NCBI GenBank assembly: GCA_028286345.1
Contig: JAQBRT010000001.1
Coordinates: 434,001 to 498,000, forward strand
Length of the DNA: 64,000 nt
Direction of reading: 5' to 3'
DNA from: Candidatus Saccharimonadota bacterium
Lineage (GTDB): Bacteria > Patescibacteriota > Saccharimonadia > Saccharimonadales > UBA4665
The position numbers and the translations under genes are program-made. Shown one piece after another: positions 45,168 to 53,923 of the stretch; the first letter of the stretch is position 1, and each line of letters begins with the position of its first letter. The notes under the pieces are model-generated. The model worked only from the letters and a program-made list of their open reading frames with translations, was not told the origin of the DNA and did not search any database.

Positions 45168-45647
45168 ATGCAGTCGAGTACGACATCGGTGCGGACAATC
45201 ATGAAGCCGCCGGCCCAAAAACCGGAACCTAAAAAGCCCAGAAAAGAGCGGCCTCAACTTAAACAGTTTAAAAATGCTGTCACTAAACCGTCGCTACCAT
45301 GGGCGATTGTGGCCGTTGCCATAGTATTTAGCCTATTTATGTTTGTGCAGTACCGTGACGCCAAAACCAAGTTGCAACCTGCCGCCGCTACCAAAAAGCA
45401 AGTCACGTCGCTGGTTGGCAAGGTCGATAAACTGGCTGTCATCCCTAAGGATGAAACGCCACTGGTTATCACGGTCTCTCATGCTGCACAGGTGAATAAC
45501 CAAACCTTCTACCGTGATGCCCAAGACGGTGACAAAGTATTAGTTTTTAATAAGGCCAAGAAAGCCATACTGTACCGACCAAGTACTGACCAAATTGTTA
45601 ATATTGCGCCGGTTAACGTTGGCGCTAATACTACGCCAGTCCAGTAG
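45168..45647 (+). CDS. Membrane protein of the surface locus, unknown function
   Basis: A 159-residue protein with a Pro/Lys-rich cytosolic N-terminus, one membrane helix (about 45-61, AIVAVAIVFSLFMFVQY) and an extracellular domain containing FYRDAQDGDKVLVFNKAKKA and ILYRPSTDQIVNIAPVN. I have seen this pattern in other CPR genomes without a function. TG-T-TAGAAT (45131-45139) and AGAGGGG precede the ATG. The 3' end overlaps the convergent kinase gene by 17 bases. Confidence 0.85.
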   Translation: MQSSTTSVRTIMKPPAQKPEPKKPRKERPQLKQFKNAVTKPSLPWAIVAVAIVFSLFMFVQYRDAKTKLQPAAATKKQVTSLVGKVDKLAVIPKDETPLVITVSHAAQVNNQTFYRDAQDGDKVLVFNKAKKAILYRPSTDQIVNIAPVNVGANTTPVQ

Positions 45648-46392
45648 TTTTATCGCGTAGCGGCAACCGTAGAGTAAAGGTCGTGCCTTTACCAAAAGTA
45701 CTCTGGGCGCTTATAGTGCCAGCAAAATCATGGTCTATAAATTGCTTGACGATGGTTAGCCCAATGCCAAGGCCATGCCCGGCCCGGACTTTGGTGGTGT
45801 AGAATGGTTCAAAAATTTTGCTTAGTTCCTCGGGGCTCATGCCTAGCCCGTGGTCCATTACCGTCAGCACGATAGTTTGGCCATCAAGCGTAGCATCAAC
45901 TAACACGGTGCGGTTTTGGTGCTGCCCAGGCAAAGTTGCATATGAGTCGATAGCATTTTTAACCAGGTTGGCAACAGCTTGCTGAAACTTTACGGCGTCG
46001 CCAAAAAGGCGCTGGCTGGTTGTTATGCGAAAACGCAGGGCTACATTGTGGCGCCGGGCGTGCGGTTCTAGGATACGCCGCACTTGTTCGAGTTGGCTAC
46101 GTACTGAAAATAACCGCGGGTGGCTGGCGTGTTTAACCTGTTGCCGGGCGGCTTCAACGTAGCGCTGCAAAACCTGGATATTGCGGCGGGCATGCCTGAG
46201 GTTTTGGGGAGTACCGGCGCAGGCCGGATCAAGGTGTAGTATGGCGGCAGTTAGGGGGTTACTGATTTCATGTAGTAGGCTGGCACTCAGGCGCCCAATT
46301 TCGGCAAAACGCTGTAGTTCTTGGAGGTGGGCAACGGTTTGTTCGTCTAGGCCACTTGTCCGGTCAGAGGTTAGGATGAGCGGATTCTCCAT
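45631..46392 (-). CDS. Sensor histidine kinase, cytosolic
   Basis: A 253-residue kinase with no membrane helix or sensor domain. A short N-terminal helix precedes the dimerisation/phosphoacceptor helix SASLLHEISNPLTAAILHLD (His near residue 41), then N box (NLVKNAIDSY), DHGLGM (G1), and GHGLGIGLTIVKQFI (G2). It overlaps the OmpR-family regulator (TAATG) and would phosphorylate it. Confidence 0.95.
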   Translation of the reverse strand: MENPLILTSDRTSGLDEQTVAHLQELQRFAEIGRLSASLLHEISNPLTAAILHLDPACAGTPQNLRHARRNIQVLQRYVEAARQQVKHASHPRLFSVRSQLEQVRRILEPHARRHNVALRFRITTSQRLFGDAVKFQQAVANLVKNAIDSYATLPGQHQNRTVLVDATLDGQTIVLTVMDHGLGMSPEELSKIFEPFYTTKVRAGHGLGIGLTIVKQFIDHDFAGTISAQSTFGKGTTFTLRLPLRDKTTGLA

Positions 46393-47075
46393 TAGCGTTT
46401 CCCGGCACTATCAAAAATGTATCCCAGGCCGTGAACGGTTTGGATCAGGCGCTTATTGAATGGCTTATCAAATTTGTCACGCAGTAATTTCATATGCACA
46501 TCAATGGTGTTGCCCCATGGGCTCTCGGCTTGCTCCCAAGCGTACTGGCCAAGGCTGGCGCGGCTGACAATTTTACCGGAGTTTTGGATGAGGCACTCTA
46601 AGATGGCAAACTCTTTACGGCGCAGCGGGATGAGCTGACCGTCCCGCCTGACAGTGTGGCTGCTGCCATCAATGGTAACGCCACTGACGGTTAGGCGCTG
46701 GCCACCGTTAACTGGTTGGCGGTTACGGCGCTCAATGACACGCAGCCGGGCCTTGAGTTCGCCTAGGCTGAATGGCTTAGTAAGGTAGTCATCGGCGCCG
46801 GCATCGAGAAGTTTGATTTTGTGCAGGACTTGATTTTCGGCCGAGAGGATTAATATTGGGACGGTGCAGCCACGGTTGCGCAGTATTTCGCAGACGCGCA
46901 GGCCGGAAACATCTGGTAGGTTGAGGTCGAGTAAGATGCAGGTATAGTCGTTATCATCCGCCAGTTGGATGCCGCCGTGGCCGGTGTGGGCTACGTCTAC
47001 GTCGTAGTCAGTGCTTAGGGTAGTCTGCAGGGCATGGCCGATGCCGCGGTCATCATCAATTAACAGTAGTCGCAT
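46392..47075 (-). CDS. OmpR/PhoB-family response regulator
   Basis: A 227-residue regulator: receiver domain (DDDRGIG acidic pocket, phospho-Asp in CILLDLNLPDVSG, Lys in DDYLTKPFSLGEL) and a C-terminal winged helix (IPLRRKEFAILECLIQNSGK, VHMKLLRDKFDKP, VHGLGYIF). First gene of a unit with the kinase. Direct repeats TTCTTAA at 47127-47133 and 47137-47143 in the upstream gap may be its own binding site. Confidence 0.96.
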   Translation of the reverse strand: MRLLLIDDDRGIGHALQTTLSTDYDVDVAHTGHGGIQLADDNDYTCILLDLNLPDVSGLRVCEILRNRGCTVPILILSAENQVLHKIKLLDAGADDYLTKPFSLGELKARLRVIERRNRQPVNGGQRLTVSGVTIDGSSHTVRRDGQLIPLRRKEFAILECLIQNSGKIVSRASLGQYAWEQAESPWGNTIDVHMKLLRDKFDKPFNKRLIQTVHGLGYIFDSAGKR

Positions 47076-47126
47076 TGTTGTTTGTCCGTTTATTCATGCT
47101 CATAGTAACGGGGAAAAGTGAACTAT

Positions 47127-47143
47127 TTCTTAACTTTTCTTAA
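47127..47143. promoter_or_regulatory. Possible OmpR-type operator
   Basis: Two TTCTTAA copies ten bases apart in the divergent gap between the response regulator and the glycosyltransferase operon, close to the helical-turn spacing used by OmpR/PhoB proteins. Confidence 0.35.
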
Positions 47144-47244
47144 AAAGATTGCAATGGCGATTATATCATCGAAGTGTAAAAACATCTATAAGATTGTAAA
47201 ATAATTGTTTTAACGGCGGTGATTTGCTATACTTAAGCGAAATC

Positions 47245-48204
47245 ATGGCTAGCACCGTCACCCCTGAACTATCAATTATTGTCCCGGTTTATAACGAAGC
47301 CGCCGGTATTGAGGCGTTTCATTCATCGCTTGTTGCGGTAATCAAAGACTACAAAAATTATGAAATTGTCTATGTTAACGACGGCAGCAGCGACGATTCT
47401 TTGCAAAAACTGCAAGCCTTAGCCGGTCCAAGCCGGGCAGTACGGATAATCAGCTTATCGCGCAACTTTGGCAAGGAAATTGCCGTGACCGCCGGCATCC
47501 AACTAGCCCGCGGGCAGGCAATCATGACGCTAGACGCCGACGGCCAATATCCGGTAGAACTAATCCCCAAGTTTATTGAGCAGTGGGAGCAGGGCTCCCA
47601 AATAGTCATTGGCATGCGCCAGAGCAACCAAAAAGAGGGCTTTATTAAGCGCTATGGTTCCAAGCTCTTCCACTACCTTATTAATAAATATAGTGATGCA
47701 CATTTGGTTTATGGCTCTACCGACTACCGTTTAATAGACCGCGAAGTCCAGCAAGCGTTTATGCGCATGCCAGAGCGCAACCGTACAAACCGCGGTGTGA
47801 TTGATTGGCTCGGTTTTGAGCGCAGCTATGTACCGTTCCACGCCAAAGCCCGTGAGCATGGCGAAGCCGCCTATTCATTCAAGAAACTTTTTAAGTTAGC
47901 CATTGATAGCGTAATATCACTCAGCTCTTCGCCGCTTTATGCGGCTGCCTATATTGGCGCCGTGATCGTGCCGTTCTCGATTTTGCTGGGTATTTTTATG
48001 GCAATCGAAATGGCTATTGGTGACCCTCTGAACCTGAACATCACTGGTGGCGGCTTTGTTCTGGACCTGGAACTGCTTTTGATTGGCGTCTTGCTACTGT
48101 CGCAAGGTATAATTGGCTTATATTTGTCACACATACATGCCGAAACCCAAGGCCGGCCACTGTATGTGATTGACGAAACCAAGTCAATTCGTACCCATGG
48201 ATAA
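47245..48204 (+). CDS. Polyprenyl-phosphate glycosyltransferase (GT2, GtrB/DPM-like)
   Basis: 319 residues from ATG 47245 (MASTVTPELSIIVPVYNEA). Transfers a sugar from a nucleotide donor to polyprenyl phosphate at the inner leaflet. GT2 core: VYVNDGSSDDS, SLSRNFGKEIAVTAG, and the metal-binding MTLDADGQ; two C-terminal membrane helices (about 230-250 and 272-295). TATACT (47228-47233) ends eleven bases upstream, so the leader is only a few bases. The next gene overlaps by eight bases, and together they form the start of a glycan operon. Confidence 0.94.
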   Translation: MASTVTPELSIIVPVYNEAAGIEAFHSSLVAVIKDYKNYEIVYVNDGSSDDSLQKLQALAGPSRAVRIISLSRNFGKEIAVTAGIQLARGQAIMTLDADGQYPVELIPKFIEQWEQGSQIVIGMRQSNQKEGFIKRYGSKLFHYLINKYSDAHLVYGSTDYRLIDREVQQAFMRMPERNRTNRGVIDWLGFERSYVPFHAKAREHGEAAYSFKKLFKLAIDSVISLSSSPLYAAAYIGAVIVPFSILLGIFMAIEMAIGDPLNLNITGGGFVLDLELLLIGVLLLSQGIIGLYLSHIHAETQGRPLYVIDETKSIRTHG

Positions 48205-48592
48205 AATTACAGAACTTCTTAAACGTCCAGGCATGCGTTACCTACTTGTAGGTGGCAGTGTGTACTTATTTGAATTGGCGGTTATTGTCATTGCCCAACT
48301 CATGGGCGCCGGCCCGGTATTAGCGGTGGCTATTAGTTACACACTCGGCACGTTGGTGTCGTTTGGCCTGCAAAAACTAGTGACCTTTAGCGACAAGCGT
48401 ATGCATCACAAGATTGTTGTTCCGCAGCTCATCGCTACTATCGCCTTAGTGGTCTTTAACTTTTTGTTTACGCTACTGGTCGCCAAACTGCTGGCCAATG
48501 TTGTACCGGTAGTCGTTAGCCGGACCATCGCCCTAGGCATCTGCACAATCTGGAACTTCTACCTCTATAAGACCCGTATTTTTAACCAGTAG
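48197..48592 (+). CDS. GtrA-like flippase
   Basis: 131 residues from ATG 48197 (MDKITELLKRPG), overlapping the glycosyltransferase gene. Four membrane helices and the family start RYLLVGGSVYLFELAVI, with a typical end NFYLYKTRIF. GtrA proteins move polyprenyl-phosphate sugars to the outer leaflet, matching the upstream enzyme. Confidence 0.92.
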   Translation: MDKITELLKRPGMRYLLVGGSVYLFELAVIVIAQLMGAGPVLAVAISYTLGTLVSFGLQKLVTFSDKRMHHKIVVPQLIATIALVVFNFLFTLLVAKLLANVVPVVVSRTIALGICTIWNFYLYKTRIFNQ

Positions 48593-48600
48593 GCAAGGGC

Positions 48601-51153
48601 ATGAGCCGTTATTTTAGGATGCTTGCACTATACGGCGGAATGGCAATCGTCCTGTTATGGACGCTGTTGCGCTGCATTACCAATGGCGTAAACTTTGATG
48701 TTGTTGGCCAAATTGGCCTAGCCCAGCAATGGGCCCACGGGCAAATGGATGGCTCCCAGCTTGGGGCAACCAACTACCTACTTAAGGTTCCGGCCTACTT
48801 CCTAATAAACCAGTTCCAAGCGCTGCCACCGCTGTACCGTATAACACTACTGGCCATACTGTTTAACCTGCTGACATTCTTCTTGTTCTTCAAATTATAT
48901 GAAAAATTCCTTGAACTTTACGATGTCAAAGACCGCCGCTGGTTTTACCTGGCATTTATCTGGTTGGCGACCATTGCCGGCAACACTTTTTGGATTGATT
49001 ACGCCAACTCGCGCAACCTTGAGACCGCTGGTGGCTTATTCTTTGTCTACCTCGTACTGCGCTACCTAAAACACCCCCATTGGAAAAGCCTCCTTGGGAT
49101 GGGCTTGACTGGTGCCGTAGTGTTCTTTGCAGACCCCCTACAGTTTTACGTCTGCGGTATAGGCAGCTGTGTATTCATAGTTGGCCGCTTGCTACTACGC
49201 CATGCCAAGAGTGATGCTATTGCCGCCGCCCTAGTAACTGGGGTAACAGTCCTGGCCTACGACGGCGCAAAACTACTGACAATGTTTGCAAAAGCAGTCT
49301 TTCACACCTCAATGCTAGCAGCCCCATCGTCGCATCCCGGCCTGACAGTCCACTATGTATTGTCGATATTGGGCACCCTAGTCACCAGTACGCTGACAAT
49401 CTTTGATGCCAACTTCCTTAAAGGCGCCCATGGTCCGCTACTGCTCCGCGAGCTGTTGAATGCGGCGCTACTTGGCCTGGCAGCGTTGGTCTTGTTCCGC
49501 CATGCTTTCCGATGGCGTAAAGTTCCGGCCTACGGCTTGGCGCTGACGCTGATTGGCGTAAATTACCTAGTCTACATAGCCAGCGGCCAAGTTACACAGT
49601 GGCAGACTGCCCGCTACTTAGTCATGGTGCCGCTACTGGCTGTGCTGATGGTTAGCGTATTGGGCGAAAGTTTGGTGCCCGAAAAATTACGGCGGCGCGC
49701 GCAACCGTTGCTGTTGCTAGCGCTTGCCTGCAGCACTGTGCTGCTGCTGGGCGCACTAGCGCTGAACTGGTCGCAGCGCTACTCCAAAGATACGCATATT
49801 GCTACCACGCTTTCATTTATGCGCAAAGGTGGTTACCAGTATGCCCTAGCCTCGCGCGAGATGGGCATCACCGGCACTTATTTTAGTGATGGGGCAGCAA
49901 CTATTTTGCCTATGGGCTGCGACCAAAACCACACCCTGCAGCCAACCAACCTGTTTTTTGACAACGGCGGTTTTAAGGGTCTGTACAGCTACTCCAAAGA
50001 TGTGCCAATTCTGATTGGGCCGCAGGGTATAACATTCGGTGCAATTACCTGTAGCCAGGGTGATATTGTGGCCCAGTTTGGCGCGCCCAAGCGGCTGGCC
50101 ACGATTCCGGGAGTTGGCACTATTTTGGTCTATAATGCGGCAAGTTTACGCATCAAAGGTATTGATGATATCGTGGGGCACCCTCGCCGTCTGACAAAAG
50201 CCGAGCTGGTCGAGCCAACTTATACCCCGGCAACAACAATCAAGGAAATACCGCAACTGCCAGCGCTGAGCGGTTGTAGTGCCGGTACTATCGATACGGT
50301 GGTGGCCCATCCAGATGACGACATCTTATTTATGAATCCCCGCCTGGCAGCCCAACTACTAAACAGCTGTGTCCGGACTATATACGTAACGGCAGCCGAT
50401 GATGGCCGGCCGCCAAGTTACTGGCTCGGCCGCCAGCACGGCATAGAAGATGCATACGCATTAATGCTTGGTGCGGATAGTAACTGGACAGATGCGTATG
50501 TAACGGTTAATGGCCATCGGGTTGTGACACGCGAGCTTGCTGGCCACCCCAGTGTAAACCTTATGTTCTTACGCCTGCCAGATGGAAACGTCCACGGGCA
50601 GGGCTTTATAGAAACCGGCTCTAAGTCCCTCGAAAAACTATCCCATGGCGGCGATATGAAGGCAATTGACGGCTCAACCAGCTACACCTACCCAGATCTT
50701 GTAACTTTTATAAGCGACATTTTTCGCGCCGACAACCCTAAAGCCATCTATACGCACTTAGCCGACGGGCCATACAGCATTGGTGACCACAGCGACCACC
50801 GAGCCGTTGGTGCAATAACATTACTGGCCCGGTCAGTTGCTCAGTCTAATGCGGTAGTATCACAGTATGTTGGCTACCCAAGTGGCGGCATGGAGCCAAA
50901 TGTCTCAACCGCCCAAGCAGAGCAAAAGCGCCTCATCTTTAATGCCTACGCTGCCGATGATGGTGTTATCTGTGTTGCCCAGTCAGCCTGTTCGACCATG
51001 GGTACCTATGGCCGGTACTTTACTCGCAGTTATAGTTTTGAATACCCACCCTCAGCAGCCACTACCCCTACACCAGCACCGAAGAAAATCGTAAAAAGAC
51101 AGCACCCCAAAACACACAGCCCTATCGACTTACTCCAGCGCACCATAGAGTAA
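48601..51153 (+). CDS. GT-C-like membrane glycosyltransferase fused to PIG-L deacetylase
   Basis: 850 residues. Residues 1-390 hold about eleven membrane helices; the first external loop has NFDVVGQIGLAQQW, with the acidic residue typical of GT-C enzymes that use lipid-linked sugars. After a linker, a PIG-L/LmbE N-deacetylase domain (about 560-800) follows, with AHPDDDILFMNP (His570, Asp572-574; the family has AHPDDE) and GDHSDHRAVG (His730, Asp732, His733) as zinc site. The topology puts it outside the cell. A Pro/Lys-rich tail ends the protein. It would transfer and deacetylate sugars at the surface (inference). Confidence 0.88.
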   Translation: MSRYFRMLALYGGMAIVLLWTLLRCITNGVNFDVVGQIGLAQQWAHGQMDGSQLGATNYLLKVPAYFLINQFQALPPLYRITLLAILFNLLTFFLFFKLYEKFLELYDVKDRRWFYLAFIWLATIAGNTFWIDYANSRNLETAGGLFFVYLVLRYLKHPHWKSLLGMGLTGAVVFFADPLQFYVCGIGSCVFIVGRLLLRHAKSDAIAAALVTGVTVLAYDGAKLLTMFAKAVFHTSMLAAPSSHPGLTVHYVLSILGTLVTSTLTIFDANFLKGAHGPLLLRELLNAALLGLAALVLFRHAFRWRKVPAYGLALTLIGVNYLVYIASGQVTQWQTARYLVMVPLLAVLMVSVLGESLVPEKLRRRAQPLLLLALACSTVLLLGALALNWSQRYSKDTHIATTLSFMRKGGYQYALASREMGITGTYFSDGAATILPMGCDQNHTLQPTNLFFDNGGFKGLYSYSKDVPILIGPQGITFGAITCSQGDIVAQFGAPKRLATIPGVGTILVYNAASLRIKGIDDIVGHPRRLTKAELVEPTYTPATTIKEIPQLPALSGCSAGTIDTVVAHPDDDILFMNPRLAAQLLNSCVRTIYVTAADDGRPPSYWLGRQHGIEDAYALMLGADSNWTDAYVTVNGHRVVTRELAGHPSVNLMFLRLPDGNVHGQGFIETGSKSLEKLSHGGDMKAIDGSTSYTYPDLVTFISDIFRADNPKAIYTHLADGPYSIGDHSDHRAVGAITLLARSVAQSNAVVSQYVGYPSGGMEPNVSTAQAEQKRLIFNAYAADDGVICVAQSACSTMGTYGRYFTRSYSFEYPPSAATTPTPAPKKIVKRQHPKTHSPIDLLQRTIE

Positions 51154-51167
51154 CAATAGGTGCAGTT

Positions 51168-52121
51168 ATGAGCAGCTGGACGAACACGTTACAATATATA
51201 CAGATGCGCAAGAAATACTACGCTTTACTTGGTGTAATGGTAGCAACATACATCCTGCTCGTATTTTTAACTCCCGTTAATACGGCTGTGCTTGCCAAAT
51301 ATCACATTACGGTCCTGCAGCTCAGAATAATTGATGTCTTCTTGCTGCTGCCACTGATTGCAATTTATTACATAGCTTTTTATGGTTTTATAACCATGAA
51401 AGAGTACGTCAGCCATATTAAAGATGAACCCGATGGCAAGGGCTTTAACCTGCTCGCCAGTGGGCTGGCTGTGCTGGCTATTGGTATGGTCGTTAATTCC
51501 ATACTTAGCACTATCACCAGTGTTATGACTGTACACGACCTGCGCCTGGTACCGGCTGGCGTAATTGTAGGCAACTATATGTCGGTCATACTTGGTGCAG
51601 CCAGTTTTTATCTAATCTATAAGGGCTCGGTTGAACTAAAACAGCTGGTGCGCATCCGTCCAGGCGAAGGGAGCATGCAACTGGTATCAGTGGCTTTTGG
51701 GGCACTTGGCGCCGGTTTTGCCTACCTAGCTGTTACCAACCCTGACCGCAGTGCCGCTGCTACAGCCACTAGCCATGGCGTATTTTACTTGCCCAACTGG
51801 TTGATTTTAGTCAGTGTAGTACTGCCGTATCTGGCAATGTGGTATGCCGGCTTACTGGCGGCGCGAAATATTGGCCACTACCGCCGCAATATTAAGGGTG
51901 TTATTTACCGTTCATTGCTTAAAAACCTGGGCCTAGGCGTCTCTACGATTATTGTGGCGTCAGTATTGGGCCAGATGCTCAGCTTATTCCCGCGTAGTTT
52001 CCAGAACATGTCGCTAAGCTGGGTGTTAGCGGTAATTGCTGTACTGCTTGGCGTTATAGCCGCTGGCTTTGTGATGGTGGCAATTGGGGCCAAAAAGTTG
52101 CGCCAGCTCGAAGGAGTATAG
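51168..52121 (+). CDS. Polytopic membrane protein of unknown function
   Basis: A 317-residue protein with seven to eight predicted membrane helices and short charged loops (YVSHIKDEPDGKGF; RIRPGEG). No family recognised. It starts 14 bases after the GT-C/PIG-L gene in the same direction, so it is probably the last member of the glycan operon. Confidence 0.85.
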   Translation: MSSWTNTLQYIQMRKKYYALLGVMVATYILLVFLTPVNTAVLAKYHITVLQLRIIDVFLLLPLIAIYYIAFYGFITMKEYVSHIKDEPDGKGFNLLASGLAVLAIGMVVNSILSTITSVMTVHDLRLVPAGVIVGNYMSVILGAASFYLIYKGSVELKQLVRIRPGEGSMQLVSVAFGALGAGFAYLAVTNPDRSAAATATSHGVFYLPNWLILVSVVLPYLAMWYAGLLAARNIGHYRRNIKGVIYRSLLKNLGLGVSTIIVASVLGQMLSLFPRSFQNMSLSWVLAVIAVLLGVIAAGFVMVAIGAKKLRQLEGV

Positions 52122-52143
52122 CCGTAGCCGAGCAGTGCTTGCG

Positions 52144-53424
52144 CTAGCCGCGCTTTAGGCTAAACACGAAAGTGCTGCCTTCGCCTGGTACAGAATGCTC
52201 AAGGGCAATACTGCCACCAGATAATTCGACGATCATTTTTGAGATGTATAAGCCAAGGCCGGTGCCCTTGGTCATGTCGCGGGTCAGTGAACCGGAGGTA
52301 CTGCCCTGGTGGAACTTACTAAATATGGCCTGTTGGGCTTCCTGGCTCATGCCGCTGCCAGTGTCTACAACTGACGTATAAACCATTGACTCGTCGGCCC
52401 GGGTGCTAATAGTGATACTGCCGCTATTAGTAAACTTGGCGGCATTACCAACAAGGTTAATTAGCACCTGCTTGATGCGCATTTTGTCGGCTAGGACAGC
52501 CGGAGCCGCAGCTACCGAAGCATCAGCCACTAGCGTAACGCCTTTGTCGGCGCACAAATGTTCGAGTTCGCGGACTACCTCGGTAACAATATCGGCCAAT
52601 GCAAACTGCACTGGCTTCATGGCCATTTTGCGCTGTTCCATGGCGGCTGCATCTAAAAAGTCGTTCACAATACCAATCAGGCGGACGGCCGAGCCATGGA
52701 TGTCGTCTATCATCTCGGCCATACTGTCATCTTTGATGCTGTCGGCGTAGTATTTCTTGATAAGCGAAGCATTGCCGCGGATGGCGGTCAGTGGGGTGCG
52801 CAACTCGTGCGAGGCAATTGATAAGAATTCGTCCTTGGAGCGTTCTAGGGATTTTTCATCGGTGATGTCTTCAACCAGGATGACCACACCCAGGAGCTGC
52901 TGGTCTGCACTGCCCGGCTCGTTGAGAAGTGGGGCAAGGTACAGGCGCAGGACTTGCTTGCCAAAGTTTGTCTCTTCTACCTCGACCGGCTTGGCGCTTG
53001 CTAGGCACTGTTTGACAAGTTCATACAACGCTACATCTGGCTGGAATAAGTCGTTAACTTTTTCGATGGTCCAGCTTTCAACGGTTGATTTAAGGTTTTC
53101 GAGCGTAGTGACAGATGCGGCTTTTGCAGACAAGGTCCGGCGGACAGAATCATTAGTCAGCACGATTTCGCCGGAGGTATCACACATAATAAAACCTTTA
53201 TTGAGGCTATCAAGGAAAGAGTAAGCGCGTGAGGTAGAAGCAATTAGCTGTTCGGTACGCAGTGTGGCGGTAGCTTGGGCCTGTTTGGTGCCCTCTTCAA
53301 GCATTTTATAGGTGCTGCTGATTTGGGCTAGCAGGGGCAGTAGTTCTGGCGGCAACTCAACATTCTCACCAAGGGCTTGGTGCATTTGTTGCAACAGCAG
53401 TGCATGATAGCTATTTGGCTGCAT
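52144..53424 (-). CDS. PAS-domain sensor histidine kinase, cytosolic
   Basis: A 426-residue kinase without membrane helices. An N-terminal helical region, a PAS domain (about 70-185, FIMCDTSGEIVLTNDSVRRT), then FLSIASHELRTPLTAIRGN with the phosphoacceptor His near residue 212, and ATPase boxes NLVGNAAKFTNSG, VDTGSGMS and GTGLGLYISKMIVEL. Second gene after a receiver-only regulator, 21 bases away. Signal unknown. Confidence 0.95.
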   Translation of the reverse strand: MQPNSYHALLLQQMHQALGENVELPPELLPLLAQISSTYKMLEEGTKQAQATATLRTEQLIASTSRAYSFLDSLNKGFIMCDTSGEIVLTNDSVRRTLSAKAASVTTLENLKSTVESWTIEKVNDLFQPDVALYELVKQCLASAKPVEVEETNFGKQVLRLYLAPLLNEPGSADQQLLGVVILVEDITDEKSLERSKDEFLSIASHELRTPLTAIRGNASLIKKYYADSIKDDSMAEMIDDIHGSAVRLIGIVNDFLDAAAMEQRKMAMKPVQFALADIVTEVVRELEHLCADKGVTLVADASVAAAPAVLADKMRIKQVLINLVGNAAKFTNSGSITISTRADESMVYTSVVDTGSGMSQEAQQAIFSKFHQGSTSGSLTRDMTKGTGLGLYISKMIVELSGGSIALEHSVPGEGSTFVFSLKRG

Positions 53425-53445
53425 TATCCCACCCGTGAGCCCTGC

Positions 53446-53862
53446 TTAGAGCTGCTCGGACGTTTCGCCGTCTAGTGTTTCGGACTGCAGGATATCGCGG
53501 GCTAGGACGCCCTTAACGGCTTTGATGACATCATCTGGCTCAGTCTCACTTTTGATGAGGATTAGAGCGGCACCGGCTTCTACGGCACGCAGGGTAATGT
53601 CTGAATCGGAGACATTGGTCAGTACAATGACCGGGATGTTGTCAAAAGCACCAGCGCCCTTAAGTTTGCCCAAGAACTCAATGCCGTTCATGGTAGGCAT
53701 CATAATGTCGAGCAAAATGATATTTGGTTGGAAAACAGGTACGACCTCTAGAGCCGACAGGCCGTTATCGGCGGTTTGGACCTCAAAGTCCTCTAGCGTT
53801 AAGACCTTTTGATATAAACGGCTAATCGCCGGGTCATCTTCAACGAGCAGAACTTTAGTCAT
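53446..53862 (-). CDS. Single-domain response regulator
   Basis: A 138-residue CheY-like receiver without an output domain: VEDDPAISRLYQKV, phospho-Asp in ILLDIMMPTMNGIEFL, VLTNVSD, and a conserved-Lys position in LILIKSETEPDDV. It probably relays from the PAS kinase next to it. A strong AAGGAAGG site precedes the ATG. It is divergent from the Dop/PafA-like gene by 61 bases. Confidence 0.94.
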   Translation of the reverse strand: MTKVLLVEDDPAISRLYQKVLTLEDFEVQTADNGLSALEVVPVFQPNIILLDIMMPTMNGIEFLGKLKGAGAFDNIPVIVLTNVSDSDITLRAVEAGAALILIKSETEPDDVIKAVKGVLARDILQSETLDGETSEQL

Positions 53863-53923
53863 ATTGTTGTACCTTCCTTTACGCTCAGTATACCTCTGTT
53901 AGAACTCCTGTCAAGCAGCGGTT

